Of a DNA stretch of 64,000 nt, positions 10,665 to 22,736 are shown one piece after another (position 1 is the stretch's first letter; the number at the start of each line of letters is the position of its first letter). The stretch lies in the NCBI GenBank assembly GCA_946122785.1, contig CAMGYJ010000003.1, positions 25,933,811 through 25,997,810 of the forward strand. Reading direction: 5' to 3'. The position numbers were made by a program, and so were the translations under genes. This DNA comes from Linum tenue (Eukaryota; Streptophyta; Magnoliopsida; Malpighiales; Linaceae). A model generated the notes under the pieces. That model did not search any database. It was not told the DNA's origin and was given only the letters and a program-made list of their open reading frames with translations.

Positions 10665-12697
10665 GGGAATGGATCAGGTCAGTAACCTTATGGCGAGTAA
10701 CCATGAGTAACCTGTCTACATCAACATCCTTTCTCTCATGGAAAGCCTTTAATTTTTCCCTCTTTAATCTTTGACGGACGATTTCTCGCTCATTTTAAGT
10801 CGAAATTTAATTTTTTTTTGCACAGTTAGATCAGATTAATTGTGCTCTTCAAAATGATATCGACTTTAATATATTTTTCGAACAAAAAAATTGAGTCATT
10901 TTTTACCAGCCTATACCATATGGTATTGACTGGTATTGAAATAAAAGCATACCTATGTTTTGAAAAACATAGCATGGTGGTATGAACAAACCAATATTGT
11001 AGGATGGTTGAATACATGATAGTAGAAGTATATTAATTGTAATTTACGACTTTTAACATTGTATACCACACAATACCACCCCGTACCAGGGTGGTATTGT
11101 ATGGTATTGTGTGGTATTTTTTGGTCCTGTAATTTGTTCACCCAGAAATTTGTAGATCCAATAGATCATGATGAACTCGTCCCTTCTATGCAAACGTTTT
11201 CAAAAACGAATTAAAAACGAAGAAGATACCATACAATACCACCCCGTACCAGGGTGGTATTGTATGGTATTGTGTGGTATTTTTTGTCCTGTAATTTGTT
11301 CACCCAGAAATTTGTAGATCCAGTAGATCATGATGAACTCATCCCTGCTGTGCAAACGTTTTCAAAAACGAATTAAAAACGAAGAAGATACCATATGGTA
11401 TGGAGTTGGTACCGAGAGGCCAGAATTTTTTTTCCTAAAAAAATATTGAAAATTGATCTCATTTTGTAGAGCACGGTGAACTCGTTCCATCTGTGCAAAA
11501 AAAATTAAAATCCGAGTTAAAACGAAAAAGATATTAGTCAATTAAGAAAGCTAGTGAAAATAAAAATAGCTTTTAATTCTCCATCCTTGGATCTGGATTT
11601 TCTAAATGAAGGGTCCAGATTTGGTTATTGATAGGTGCATAACCATGGGTTATGCACCCTATCTTGAGGGGAATGGATCAGGTCAGTAACCTTATGGTGA
11701 GTAACCATGAGTAACCCGTCCACATCAGCATGACATCAGCATCCTCTCTCTCATGGAAAGCCTTTAATTTTTCCCTCTTTAATCTTTGGCGGACGATTTC
11801 TCGCTCATTTTAAGTCGAAATTTAATTTTTTTTTGCACAGTTAGATCAGTTTAATCGTGCTCTTCAAAATGATACTCACTTTAATATATTTTTCGAACAA
11901 AAAAAATTGAGTCATTTTTTACCAGCCTATACCATATGGTATTGACTGGTATTGAAATAAAAGCATACCTATGTTTTGAAAAACATACCATGGTGGTATG
12001 AACAAACCAATACTGTATGATGGTTGAATACATGATAGTAGAAGTATATTAATTGTAATTTACGACTTTTAACATTCTATACCACACAATACCACCCCGT
12101 ACCAGGGTGGTATTGTATGGTATTGTGTGGTATTTTTTGGTCATTAATTTGTTCACCCAGAAATTTGTAGATCCACTAGATCATGATGAACTCGTCCCTT
12201 CTGTGCAAACGTTTTCAAAAACGAATTAAAAACGAAGAAGATACCATACAATACCACCCCGTACCAGGGTGGTATTGTATGGTATTGTGTGGTATTTTTT
12301 GGTCCTGTAATTTGTTCACCCAGAAATTTGTAGATCCAGTAGATCATGATGAACTCATCGTTGCTGCGCAAACGTTTTCAAAAACGAATTAGAAACGAAG
12401 AAGATACCATATGGTATGCAGTTGGTACCGAGAGGCCAGAATTTTTTTTCCTAAAAAAATATTGAAAATTGATCTCATTTTGTAGAGCACGCTGAACTCG
12501 TTCCATCTGTGCAAAAAAAATTAAAATCCGAGTTAAAACGAAAAAGATATGAGTCAATTAAGAAGGCTAGTGAAAATAAAAATAACCTTTAATTCTCCAT
12601 CCTTAGATCTGGATTTTCTAAATGAAGGGTCCAGATTTGGTTATTGATGGGTGCATAACCATGGGTTATGCACCCTATCTTGAACCTATCTTGAGCC
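10665..12697. mobile_element. Tandem-dimer, non-coding DNA element with 10-bp TSD
   Basis: Two head-to-tail copies of an approximately 1.0-kb unit (10665-11667 and 11668-12683), each starting GGGAATGGATCAGG and ending in CTATCTTGA, plus a 14-bp partial end. The whole is flanked by identical 10-bp direct repeats CGTATATTAT at 10655-10664 and 12698-12707. A 9-11 bp duplication suits Mutator-like transposition, but clear long terminal inverted repeats are lacking. There is no coding capacity. Each unit contains two nested hairpin subrepeats and a near-perfect palindrome next to its end (about 11634-11660 and 12651-12677, arms GGGTGCATAACC around ATG). Confidence 0.7.
11065..11396. repeat. Hairpin subrepeats, period about 163 bp (also 12081-12410)
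   Basis: Inside each 1-kb unit a palindromic block built on ACCACCC-CGTACCA-GGGTGGT with outer arms ACACAATACC/GGTATTGTGT occurs twice, the apices being about 163 bp apart (near 11085 and 11248, and again near 12100 and 12262). Each is followed by the same TTTGTTCACCCAGAAATTTG text. This gives four copies in the window. The structure could extrude as cruciforms or fold as long hairpin RNA. Confidence 0.85.
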
Positions 12698-12911
12698 CGT
12701 ATATTATATTATCTTAATAGAAGGATGACTAAGTAGTTTCAACATGGTTTAGCTTTTTCTTGAATCGATCTTAGATTATATTGTTGCATGTATGGATTCG
12801 CTCGGTTGGAAAACTGTATTATGTGAAAATGATCATATTAGTTACTTACTATTTAAAAACATAAATCTTAATAAACAAAAATAAAAACATCATATGCAGA
12901 GCACGAGTTTC

Positions 12912-13402
12912 TGTTGGGATGAATAGCTTTGAAAAGCTATAAATGCAATTCCTAATTAATTATCTAGTATTTTCCCATAATACATAAATAAGATGGATAA
13001 TTAATAAAAGAAATATTATGGAGATAATTAGGAATAATTATCTTAATAGATTATATTTTAATTATGGGAGTAATTATCTCCCTAGTTAAAATATGACTTA
13101 TTCCCAAAGAAAGAGGGAATATTCTGGGTTTTCTGCTCCTATACATAGGAGACGCCCCAGACCCTCTAAACACACCTCAGAAGAGCAGAAACACGAGAGA
13201 GAGCGAATTCATAGAGCTCCGGTTTTTCGCACAAAACCGATGAGCAAGAAAATTAGAATGGCTGTTTTATCCTGGAGGCGACCGGCTGATAATCTGCTGT
13301 GCGCAATACGAGGCAGTGCCGCGAACGTCTTAAAGAGAGCGACCTAGTCCGCGACTCAGCCAGATCGGTAACCCTAATTTTTCCTGTTCGATTTCTAATA
13401 AT
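12912..13402 (+). repeat. 5' LTR of the 12.9-17.9 kb Copia element
   Basis: Starts TGTTGGGATG and matches the right copy up to about TTCGATTTCT. The true LTR may extend beyond 13402, because the right copy is cut off there. It contains a GC-richer leader-like part from about 13120. Confidence 0.8.
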
Positions 13403-15589
13403 TTTAAGACGTTCGGTTGCTGTCATGTGTAACGAACGAACAGGAAGCCGATTCTGGATATTATACGTGCGGAGGGAAGCAAACAATCATGTCGGAGTCG
13501 TAGCCCTCTGAAAGAAATCAACTGACTTCGCAGATCGTCGCCTGAACCCGTCTTTGCCACGACTTCACAATTCGAACACTCTACACAGTTAGAGTTTTTG
13601 ATTAATTAATTACTTCTCCCCTGCGCTTTTTGTTGTTGGTTCGCCTTCTAGATAATCAAATATATGATTTGAGACGATTGAGAGATTAATCGCTGGCGAG
13701 AGAAAGAGCTGCAAGTACTTAGTGAAGACGGAAGATGACGAAAGGGTTCTGTCCCGTGATCTAGTTGATGCTCGGCGGCCGAGTGACCACGGCAAGCCCG
13801 CATCATCCAGGGCTTTCCTTCGTGGGCTGCTCACTAAGCGGACGAGGCACCGAGAAGTTCAACCCCGATCAATTTCCGGAAGGAACAAGACTTTGGAGGG
13901 GTATTGACTTTGACGACGGTGTTATTATTATTCTTGTGGTTGTTATTATTATTTTGATAAACAGATCAGAGAAGGAGAAGCAGCGACATGGTAGGCTGTC
14001 TTGTGCCCTTCAATTCCGTCCAGGCCTCCAGGGCCAAGCTAATGGAAGGATGCACCCGGTCCAATTAATTGATTATCTGAGCCCCCATCAGAAAAAGGGG
14101 TACTGGATGAAATCTGGAGGAATTAATTACCTCCATGGTTAAAGAAACTTTGGATCTGTATTATTTGTTACTTATCCTTTTTGCATTATCTTGGTACCAG
14201 CGTGCTTGTTATGGGTACTAATGTGAATTATTTGAGTTTTTTGAATCACGGTGTCCACAAAGGAATGCTGGTTTGGCCAGGCTAAATGGCGCAATAACAG
14301 CGTTGGCTATAGAGCTTAGCTTCCCGCCCAAACGAATTAGTAATTGCAAAAGGAATTAAAGTCCTAGTCGCACTATTGAAGAGCAAATAGTGGGGGCACA
14401 GACCAAGTCTTGGAAGCTTCTCATGAATCATGGAAACAATAATCCATAAACGAGGACGAAGGTATTGTGGAGAGAAGCATAATGAGGAACAAAGAAGCTA
14501 CATGCATTGTGCTAGCTATTCGTTGCAAAATCAGAAAGCAATAGTTTCTCAATAAGAGGTAAGAACAGAAACATTTCTCGTGAGTCATTAGTGAATGATA
14601 TATTAGAATCTCCTTCGTATGTCTCTATGCATAGAATTGAGAAATTTTGAGAATGCTAGAGAATCAAGAATTGATGCATGATCATGTTGACATTGAGATA
14701 TATCTTCCTCAATGATTGGAGTACAACTTTGTGTACATAATTTTGGTTAAATGGGTGCACAGGTTCTGGAGTATATGTGGAAATAGAATGATTAACTAGA
14801 TTAAATGAATTCTTCTGTGTGGCATGTGCGTCATTGTGAAGAATTATAATATCTAAAGTCGTATTCCCATATCATGTAGTGAAGAATCGAAAGATCTTAT
14901 TTATTTGATATGGATAAACATGATGGAAAGACAATAAATCATTTATTGCTCTATAAGGTGCTCTGTCTAGTTATTTGATATGTTAATTTGAAATGACTTG
15001 AGAAATGCTTTATCGCATTATTAATGATTGCACTGATTATTCGATATGTTGCAGAGTTAATGAATCAGTGTAATATGATAACTAGAAAAGCATATGAGTG
15101 TGTTTAATTATGTCGTCAATTGTAAAATGCACATGCCTCATGATTTGAATACTCATTTTTAATCCATCTAGATGATGCCAATATAGTTCCATTTATATTA
15201 AGAAATAGTGGGGGTGATATCCTGCCTACTATTAGAAATAATGGATAACTAGTGGGGGTGATGAATCTGAGTATGAACTCGGAAGAGACAAATGAACCAT
15301 AAATCTCGAAAGGATTTTGGTTATGAACTTGTTATTTACACCCTAAGAAAGAAAGATCCTACAAGTCTGCTAGAAGTTCGAACTTCCATAAAGATGCAGA
15401 ATTGTGGGAGAATCCATTATTAACGAAATGGAATTTGCGGAGTCTAATAAGACTTAAAATCTTGTAGAGTTACCTCTTGGTTGAAAAGCCTTGGGTAATA
15501 TATTGTGGAGTCTAATAAGACTTAAAATCTTGTAGAGTTAGCTCTTGGTTGAAAAGCCTTGGGTAATATATCGATAGAATCGAACAAGA

Positions 15590-16915
15590 TTTGGCATCTT
15601 TGAGAATTACCTCTTGGAAATGAAGTCATGGGTAATAAATGGATTCTTAAAAGAAAAGTGAAACCTATTGGTTTAGTTTATGAGTATAAGGATCGCCTAA
15701 TAGCTAAGGCTTGAAGCGAAAAGGAAAAATTGTAAATTTTCTTGTTATCTATTCACCATATGTAGAATAACATCCATGTATGTTCTGATTGCTAGTGTTG
15801 TGCGTCAGATGGATTGTTAAACATGTTTATGTGAAAGGTGATTTAGATAGGAAAATCTACATGGGACAACCTATAGGGTTGTTATTCCTGAACATGCTTA
15901 GGGAGTCTATTTTAGACAAATCATTGTAAGATTTGAAATAGACTCTAAGACGATGACATGAATAAAATGGTTCTCTCCATTGGTTTTAAAAGTGAAAGTG
16001 ACAAGTGCATTTAGTACAAATTTGAGAATGACATTTGCATTATGAATGACATGTCGATCTTTGGTACAAAGACTCGTAATGTCAATATTGAAAAACCATG
16101 ATGGTTGAGAATTTTGAATGTGAATGATCTGAATGAAACAAATGTTATGCTTAGAGATCCTAATAACTAGGAAAATACAAGATGTACACCTGCATACATG
16201 TTTGATGATGCTCGTATAAATATTTAAAGAACACCTAAGACGATGTAAGAAAGTTAGAATATACTAGCATTTACAGTCTGCGAGAGGCAACTGATAAACA
16301 TGAGACCCGATTTAGTGGGGGGGGGGTACTTGGTAGGCTTACTGATTGTCCTAGTATGAAGCATTGAAATGCTATTGAAAGGGGTCATGAGACACCTTAA
16401 AAGAACAGAAAAACCTTGGTATTTGTTATCAAAGGTTTTGCTATATTGGTAGGGTATAATGATGCGGATTAGAATACCCTATAGAGGACTCCAAGACAAC
16501 AAGAGGATGTGTTTTAAACATCGATAGAGAAGCTATGTCTTGGAAGTCTAAGAAGTAAACGATCCTGGCTCAATCAACTAAGAAATCGGAAATGATAGAA
16601 CTAGCAATGGCTAGTAAAGAGGAAAGTTGATTGAGAGGGTCACTACTAGAGATTCCCTTATGGGAAAGACCGATCCGTCCGGTAGTTGATTAATTGTGAT
16701 AGCACCGCAGCTATTGTAAAAGAAGGGAACTGGTTCTAGAACGAAAAGAGATGACAAATTCGTCGTAAGCACATTACTGTAAGAGAACTCCTAACGATGG
16801 GAGCAATGATGGTGGATCCTGTAAGGTCCTAACAGAATCTAGTTGATCCTTTGACGAAAGGATTATCTAGAGAGAAAGTCCAAAATACTGCCAAGGGTAT
16901 AGGAATTATGCCTAC
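15590..16915 (+). pseudogene. Copia pol remnant (RT and RNase H)
   Basis: Readable Copia landmarks are MGNKWILKRKVKPIGLVYEYKDRLIAKA near 15630-15705 (start of RT, with minor breaks), a GYNDAD segment near 16458 (RNase H start), SLRSKRSWLNQLRN near 16545-16585, and VDPLTKGLSREKVQNTAKG near 16840-16900, the typical end of Copia RNase H. Dozens of stops and frame changes separate them, and the RT catalytic YVDD region is not readable. The gene is completely dead. Confidence 0.8.
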
Positions 16916-17452
16916 CGAACCACGAACTACAAGTGATGGTAACCCGACCCAATAGACTGGAGATCCCAAGAAATGGGTTCAATGGGTAATAACAAGTCAT
17001 GAGTAGTATGCGAAAAGTTCATGCATAGTGAAACATGAATCCCAAAGCCTTGTAGGTTGAGTTAAACTCTTAATGAGATCTATACTCTATGTGCAGTGAA
17101 GTACTTTACTTTGGGGGGTACTTCTGATAGACTCACCTATGTGAATGTGGGAGTGGGGCCGCTCCCTATGGAACTTTGGAGGCACAAAGTTGCTAGAGTG
17201 TTCACTAAACCGGGATAACGTGCATGGCCATAAACGCACGGCCTATGAGAGAATATCACTCAATGAAAAGATCCGGTGTGCTACATTGTCTGAGATAGGG
17301 TTCAAGACTACGAGTCACCCTTATGAAATCGGAAGTGTAACCACTACGTTAAGGTTCAAATCTTCGCGATACCTTAGCTTATGCCCGATCTTATGGAACT
17401 GTTGATGCTCAAGATAGTTTCAAAACTATTCAAGTGGGGGATTGTTGGGATG

Positions 17453-17943
17453 AATAGCTTTGAAAAGCTATAAATGAAATTCCTAATTAATTATCCAGTA
17501 TTTTCCCATAATACATAAATAAGATGGATAATTAATAAAAGGAATATTATGGAGATAATTAGGAATAATTATCTTAATAGATTATATTTTAATTATGGGA
17601 GTAATTATCTCCCTAATTAAAATTTGACTTATTCCCAAAGATTATTCCCAAAGAAAGAGGGAATATTCTGGGTTTTCTGCTCCTATAAACAGGAGACGCC
17701 CCAGACCCTCTAAACACACCTCAGAAGAGCAGAAACACGAGAGAGAGTGAATTCATAGAGCTCCGGTTTTTCGCACAAAATCGATGAGCAAGAAAATTAG
17801 AATGGCTGTTTTATCCTGGAGGCGACTGGCTGATAATCTGTTGTGCGCAATACGAGGCAGTGCCGCGAACGTTTTAAAGAGAGCGACCTAGTCCGCGACT
17901 CAGCTAGATCGGTAACCCTAATTTTTCCTGTTCGATTTCTAAA
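17453..17943 (+). repeat. 3' LTR of the same Copia element, end truncated
   Basis: Matches the left LTR with scattered substitutions and a 13-bp local duplication (ATTCCCAAAG repeated near 17632-17655). The usual terminal CA is not reached before the homology stops. Confidence 0.8.
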
Positions 17944-19055
17944 TAGTAGGAATTAAATATGATTTACGAGAATAAAGATCAGTGAAATACAAGAAAGCAT
18001 CACTAGGAAAGGTAAGATATGGACGATTTAAAATGAGGTGGAATAGGATGACAACTTAGCCTGTATTCCATCTCACGTTTGTCCGATGAAACAGAAGCTC
18101 AAAACGAACTGGGATAGATGGGTGGCGCCCATGCGTAAGTTGCTCCAAACATGTGTCTGTTTGTATTGAGGGCCAGCCACCTCGCTAGCAGTTGCAGGAT
18201 CCTACCTAACACCTGCAGTCATTCATCTGCTCTGTCTGTGTACACTCATCATCAGCCTTGCACTGCCTCTCCTGCCACGAAAAATCGCTAGGCCGTTTGA
18301 ATTCTGACCACTCTGGTTTCTGCAGCACTTGTGAGTTAGTTTTGACACCATTTCTTATCGTGGAAACACCGCAAGAGAGGTTGTATCTGAAAAGTCGGTG
18401 GCAGAGTATATTATGCTGAAACCATAGTTTAACCATAGTTCAATCGTTTCATGCCGGTAAAACTGTCTACCGATTTAGACCCCGGTATGTGACTTTCCTG
18501 GTCGGACTGCCAATACAATACGATTTTACAAATACGGATTTCTAGTTTGTGTACAAGTTAGTTCACCAGACAGTGAAACCAGTTAATGCAAGCACCAAGA
18601 GAATAGACAAAAAGTCCACAACTTCTCTGTTCTTTTCTGTCCTTTCGGTTTCAGCATTAATCATGAAACAATGCAACAACTACTTACTACCTTAAACGTC
18701 TGTATTTTCTTCTTTTTTTTAACTGCTTTTACAATTGCCTCAATTATACGTATACTTCAAGGAAGAGAGAGGAACAAATTTTCTCTTTAGGCCTCTTTAT
18801 TGGTTGTGTTTTTTGGTTGAGTAGTAGCTAGTGACCAGTGCATTGCAATGTAGTCAAATGTCCATTTTTAAGCGTAAACGGAAATATGAGTAAAAGCGTA
18901 ATGCTGCCACCACGAGGATTCAATATTAACCCCAGACGCTCAGGAGGTAGAGAGTCGGTGGTCGTTGAGACGTTAATACAGGAAGAAAAAGGCGTCGATT
19001 TAGCTGCTGATCAGCAATTTCAGATGTTGTTCAGAGGCGTACAAAAAACGTACGT
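17944..19055. other. Intergenic downstream of FAD3
   Basis: No gene recognised. An open frame at 18838-19104 has no known domain. Short inverted words built on ACGTACGTTTTT recur at 19045-19165. The region is otherwise unstructured. Confidence 0.5.
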
Positions 19056-19061
19056 TTTATT
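19056..19061 (-). terminator. Candidate polyadenylation signal of FAD3
   Basis: AATAAA on the minus strand about 160 bp beyond the FAD3 stop codon, in a T-rich setting. Plausible but not provable from sequence alone. Confidence 0.35.
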
Positions 19062-19220
19062 GCATTCTTTGACGTTTTTTTGCACACAAAACGTTTTTAT
19101 GTAGAAACTGATGGGTTTGGCTGGCCTGGTCTAAAACGTAAAAAACGTACGTTTTTACATTTTATGACATCGTTTTTAAACTACATTGGTGAGGTGGAGT
19201 GAGAGTCTCACTCTACTTCA

Positions 19221-21282
19221 TCAGTTGGACTTGGGCTTGGAGAATGTGAAGATCTCAGGGTCTGACTGATAGAAGACAACCTCCCCTGTGTCGCTGACAT
19301 AGTGATCTTCTCCAAGGGATCTCACCAAGTAGCCGAACAGATGCCACGGGAATGCCCCTGACTTCTTTGGCTCTCTGTAGTACTTCCCCAGCACAGGCTT
19401 CGCTGCCTTTGTCTGAAACAGTGCATGTAAGAAACCAGTAAACAAAAACCCACCAAGAATTTACTGTTCACAAATCACTGCAGTAACAGTGTCTTCATTT
19501 TTTTTTTACCGCTTCTATGAGGTGGTAGTGTGGGATCTGAGGGAAGAGGTGGTGAATGACATGGGTGCCAATGTCGTGGTGGATGTTGTTGATGATCCCG
19601 TAGTCTCGATCAACGGTCGTGAGCCCTCCACGCAGGTAGCTCCACTCTTTCCCTCGGTACCATGGCAGCTTCTGCTCGTACCCGTGGTGGTGAAGGTATG
19701 TCACCATGTCCAGCCACGCCACAAATATCTGCAACCACCATTTTGTTACAGGACAAGAGAGACAAAACAACAAAGCCAGAGAAAAAAACCCACAATTCAA
19801 TATGATGAGACGTATGAAATCTCAATGCTTACAAAAGCATAATACAAAACACCTCTAATAGTAATAGTCAAGCTAAACAATAATGCATCATCCAGGCGGC
19901 TGGCAGACAAGACAGTTCAACTTGCTTGCTGTAAAAAGTGGTAAGAAAGGAGGGAGGGAGGGTAGAGGAGAATAACTTACGAGGTAAGGGAGGCCATAGA
20001 TCTTGAGGACAGGTAGGAAGCCAAAGAGAAAAGAGGAGTAGAGGAGGAGTAGAACCATGGATGTCCAGCAGAGGGTGGAAATCAAGACGGCTTGCCTCTC
20101 ATGTGGGGCGAACAAGTCACTGTAGGGATTGAAATGGGACCCTTTCTTCCCTGGGCTTCTTGTCCACTGCACCATTCACTCAAATTCGTTGGTTTCAAAT
20201 CTAAAAATGCAATCCATAAACCCACCATAGCAACACAATAAAAGGTTGGTTTGCTTACCAAGTAGACAGGGTAAGCGAACATCGGGAGAGGGATAGTGAA
20301 CCTCATGAACTTGGTGCTTGTGTCCAGCTCCTTGTACACTTTCTCTGGCAGCTGCAATATTTCCAACCCAAATGAGAAACCATTCGTCAAAAGAGTTACA
20401 GTTCCGAACATGACATTTGATTCATTCCAAGGCATCCATCAGAGTCATAAAACAGAGGAAGTAGGATGAAGGGAAGGTGTGAAGGAACTTGCCGGAACCC
20501 AGGATTCATCTTTCTCAACATTGCCATGGTTCTGGTGGTGGGTCTTGTGGCTAATTCTCCTGTTCCAATTAGAAAATAATGAAACTTCAGATTCAGCTGG
20601 GGTAGCCAGAGAAATTAACAAAAAAAAAAAAAAAAAAGATGAAAGGGGTAAGCCTGGTATTCAGATTTCAGTGGCGTGCATGTACCATCCGTGGTAAGGT
20701 ACAAGGATTGAGGAATGCAGGATATGTCCAACCACATTGTTCAGCACCCTGCTATCCGAGAAACTCCCATGTCCGCTGCAATCAACCAAAACAAAATTCA
20801 ATCCCCAATACACACGAATGCCAGACTACAAATTGAACCAGTACCCAGATAAAAAAAAACAAAACAAGTTTAGGGATTTGAGTCTATGAAGAACAATCCA
20901 ATCCAATCCAATTCAATCTGAGGGTGCATGTACAAAACAAAACAGAACAATGGTGGCTGAATGTCATGAATTACCAATCGTGCCCGAGGACGAAGATTGC
21001 CCAGAACATGGTCCCCTGAGCGACCCAGTAGAGCGGCCAGAGAGCCCAATTGTCGAGCTTCGCGGCGGCGAAGGCGAAGCCGAGCACGACGATGGCGTCC
21101 CTGAGGACGTAGCTCATCGACCTCCATGGGTTCTTGACCCAGCAATGCGGCGGGATTGCAGCGCGGATGTCGGCAATCTTGAAGGGAGGAGCCTCGCTGG
21201 GATCGAAATCCACCCTGCCCCCATTCATCAACACGCCATTGCCGTCGCCATTGGCATTAGCCATGGAGTTAGGAGGGCTCAT
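19221..21282 (-). CDS. FAD3: ER omega-3 fatty acid desaturase (FAD3), 7 coding exons
   Basis: Converts linoleate (18:2) on ER phosphatidylcholine to alpha-linolenate (18:3). Exons: 20975-21282, 20686-20775, 20493-20559, 20259-20351, 19981-20166, 19510-19728 and 19221-19412. Together they make 1155 bp, 384 residues, in unbroken phase. The three di-iron histidine boxes are HDCGH (split by intron 1), HKTHH and HVIHH. Hydrophobic pairs fit a four-helix membrane protein. The C-terminus KPKSN fits the KxKxx ER-retrieval pattern, and there is no plastid transit peptide, so this is not FAD7/8. The ATG at 21282 is chosen because no ATG lies further upstream in frame. Exon lengths 90, 67, 93 and 186 are those I recall for plant omega-3 desaturases. 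Exon 6 (219 bp) equals the usual 81 + 138 joined, so one intron is absent. Intron 3 appears to use a GC donor. Confidence 0.96.
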
Positions 21283-21380
21283 CGTGGCGCTGGAAGTGGT
21301 GGCGTGGTCGAGAGCCACAGTTTTGAAAGTGAGTCACTGTATTCTGCAGCAGAGGCCAATTCCCCCCTCTCAGCCCCCAA

Positions 21381-21388
21381 TATTTATA
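21381..21388 (-). promoter_or_regulatory. TATA box of FAD3
   Basis: Minus-strand TATAAATA about 100 bp upstream of the FAD3 start codon. It predicts a leader of about 70 nt, a normal arrangement for a plant gene. Confidence 0.65.
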
Positions 21389-22724
21389 TCCGAATATACC
21401 AATGCAGCAAAACGAAAATAAATAAATAAATAAATTGGGCTGGCTGAGTAGGGTTTGGGGAAGGCAAATTAGTAAATAATAACACACACAAAAAAATAAC
21501 AAACAAACAAAGGGAAAAAAGAGGGGGTTGTTATTTCTGTTTTGATAATTTAAGTTGAACAGTAAATGAAATGCACATGGACCAAATTCAGACAACACCA
21601 CAGCTTAATAAAGCGGCTCGTGTTGGTGTTGTCTCAATTCGAGGCTTTTCCCCCCTTTTGGGTACTGAAATGCTGCCCAAATCTAGGGTTAGACAAATTA
21701 CGACTTACCTTCTTCTCTGTGTTTTTGACTTTTTGTTCTCCTTTCCTTTGTCTAATTAATATTGCAACTTGCAATTTCTTGAGTCCAAGATTTGGCCGGC
21801 TTGGGTACCGTAAGGGGGCAGATTGAGTTGACCTTTACCAAATGTGGAGGCGGCCAATAATTTTGTTAGGCAGCAAACTCTTATTGATAACTCTTGAGGA
21901 TATCAAATGCCCGTTTTCAAGTTCGGTTCGTGCTACTGTTATGTTTCGGTATATTTCGTGTATGTGTTTTTATCGCTACGTGTCATGTCAGGTTGTCACG
22001 TTTAGTTTTTCATTCGTTCTATTGTTATTGTTTTCAATGTTTACACATATCTATATTCTTTTTCTGACTGCATGATGGCTACATGGGAAGACTAACAAAG
22101 CTCCCAATTCGAACTTTAGCAGTTGATTACAAATTTCTTTTGTAAAAAATAACACACATTTGTTGTGTTAAATTTTTATCTTTTACTTTTTTATATATAA
22201 AACTATAATTTATATGTTCAAAATTTTACTCCTCGGCTATATAAATCAAAAGCACGTATAGTTATTTTATTCATTTTGTAACTCCCACTGTTCCACATGT
22301 TTCTTTAAATACCCTAATTTCAAAGATGGAAATCGATATACTATTGATATCGCAATATCAAACAGCAAAATTGTAAATAATGACAACAATTAATTTCAAT
22401 CCAAGAATAAATTTGGCATTCCAATCGCAAAATATTTATGTATAATATTGGTATTTACGAATAAAAAATTTATAATTAAATATATAAATACATAATGGTT
22501 CAAACATTCACTAATTTTGAGCTTTTTATATGGTGTAGGATTGTAGAATTAATTTTTTAATATTAAAAATATTGGTAATGAGAAGTTGACGGTGAGAAAT
22601 TTCTAATATAAAAGTGCTGATCAAAGCATGTATTGAATAAACCAATCAAATTATTCATCAAACATATTTATTCACAAGTTATGATTGTGGGCTGAGAGAC
22701 TAGGCAAAGGGTTTGAGTTTGAAT
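21389..22724. other. FAD3 upstream region and intergenic
   Basis: No gene recognised. A/T-rich sequence with short open frames lacking domains. The part nearest 21390-21700 is presumably FAD3 promoter. From about 22100 it is very A/T-rich and featureless. Confidence 0.5.
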
Positions 22725-22736
22725 AAAACTAAAACA

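Larger units (their letters stand above)
12912..17943 (+). mobile_element. Copia LTR retrotransposon with ruined interior
   Basis: Two direct LTR copies start TGTTGGGATGAATAGC at 12912 and 17453 and match for about 490 bp. By eye there are roughly a dozen substitutions plus a small duplication in the right copy. A polypurine tract (AAGTGGGGGAT, about 17442-17452) abuts the right LTR. Pol traces between them follow Copia order. The right LTR homology breaks at about 17943, where its end appears lost, so no target duplication could be confirmed. The interior has stops throughout. Confidence 0.88.

Noticed and set aside
12651..12677. Palindrome near the end of the dimer element as a Helitron 3' hairpin
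   Set aside because: No CTRR end follows, and a 10-bp target duplication is present, which Helitrons do not make.
13722..14142. 125-residue open frame after the first LTR of the 12.9-kb Copia
   Set aside because: It lies in the leader/gag region of a ruined element and matches no gag motif I know, so no gene is claimed.
21283..21318. Longer FAD3 N-terminus starting 36 bp upstream
   Set aside because: The upstream first codon would be GTG. Plant FAD3 starts at ATG, and the ATG at 21282 gives the familiar N-terminus.
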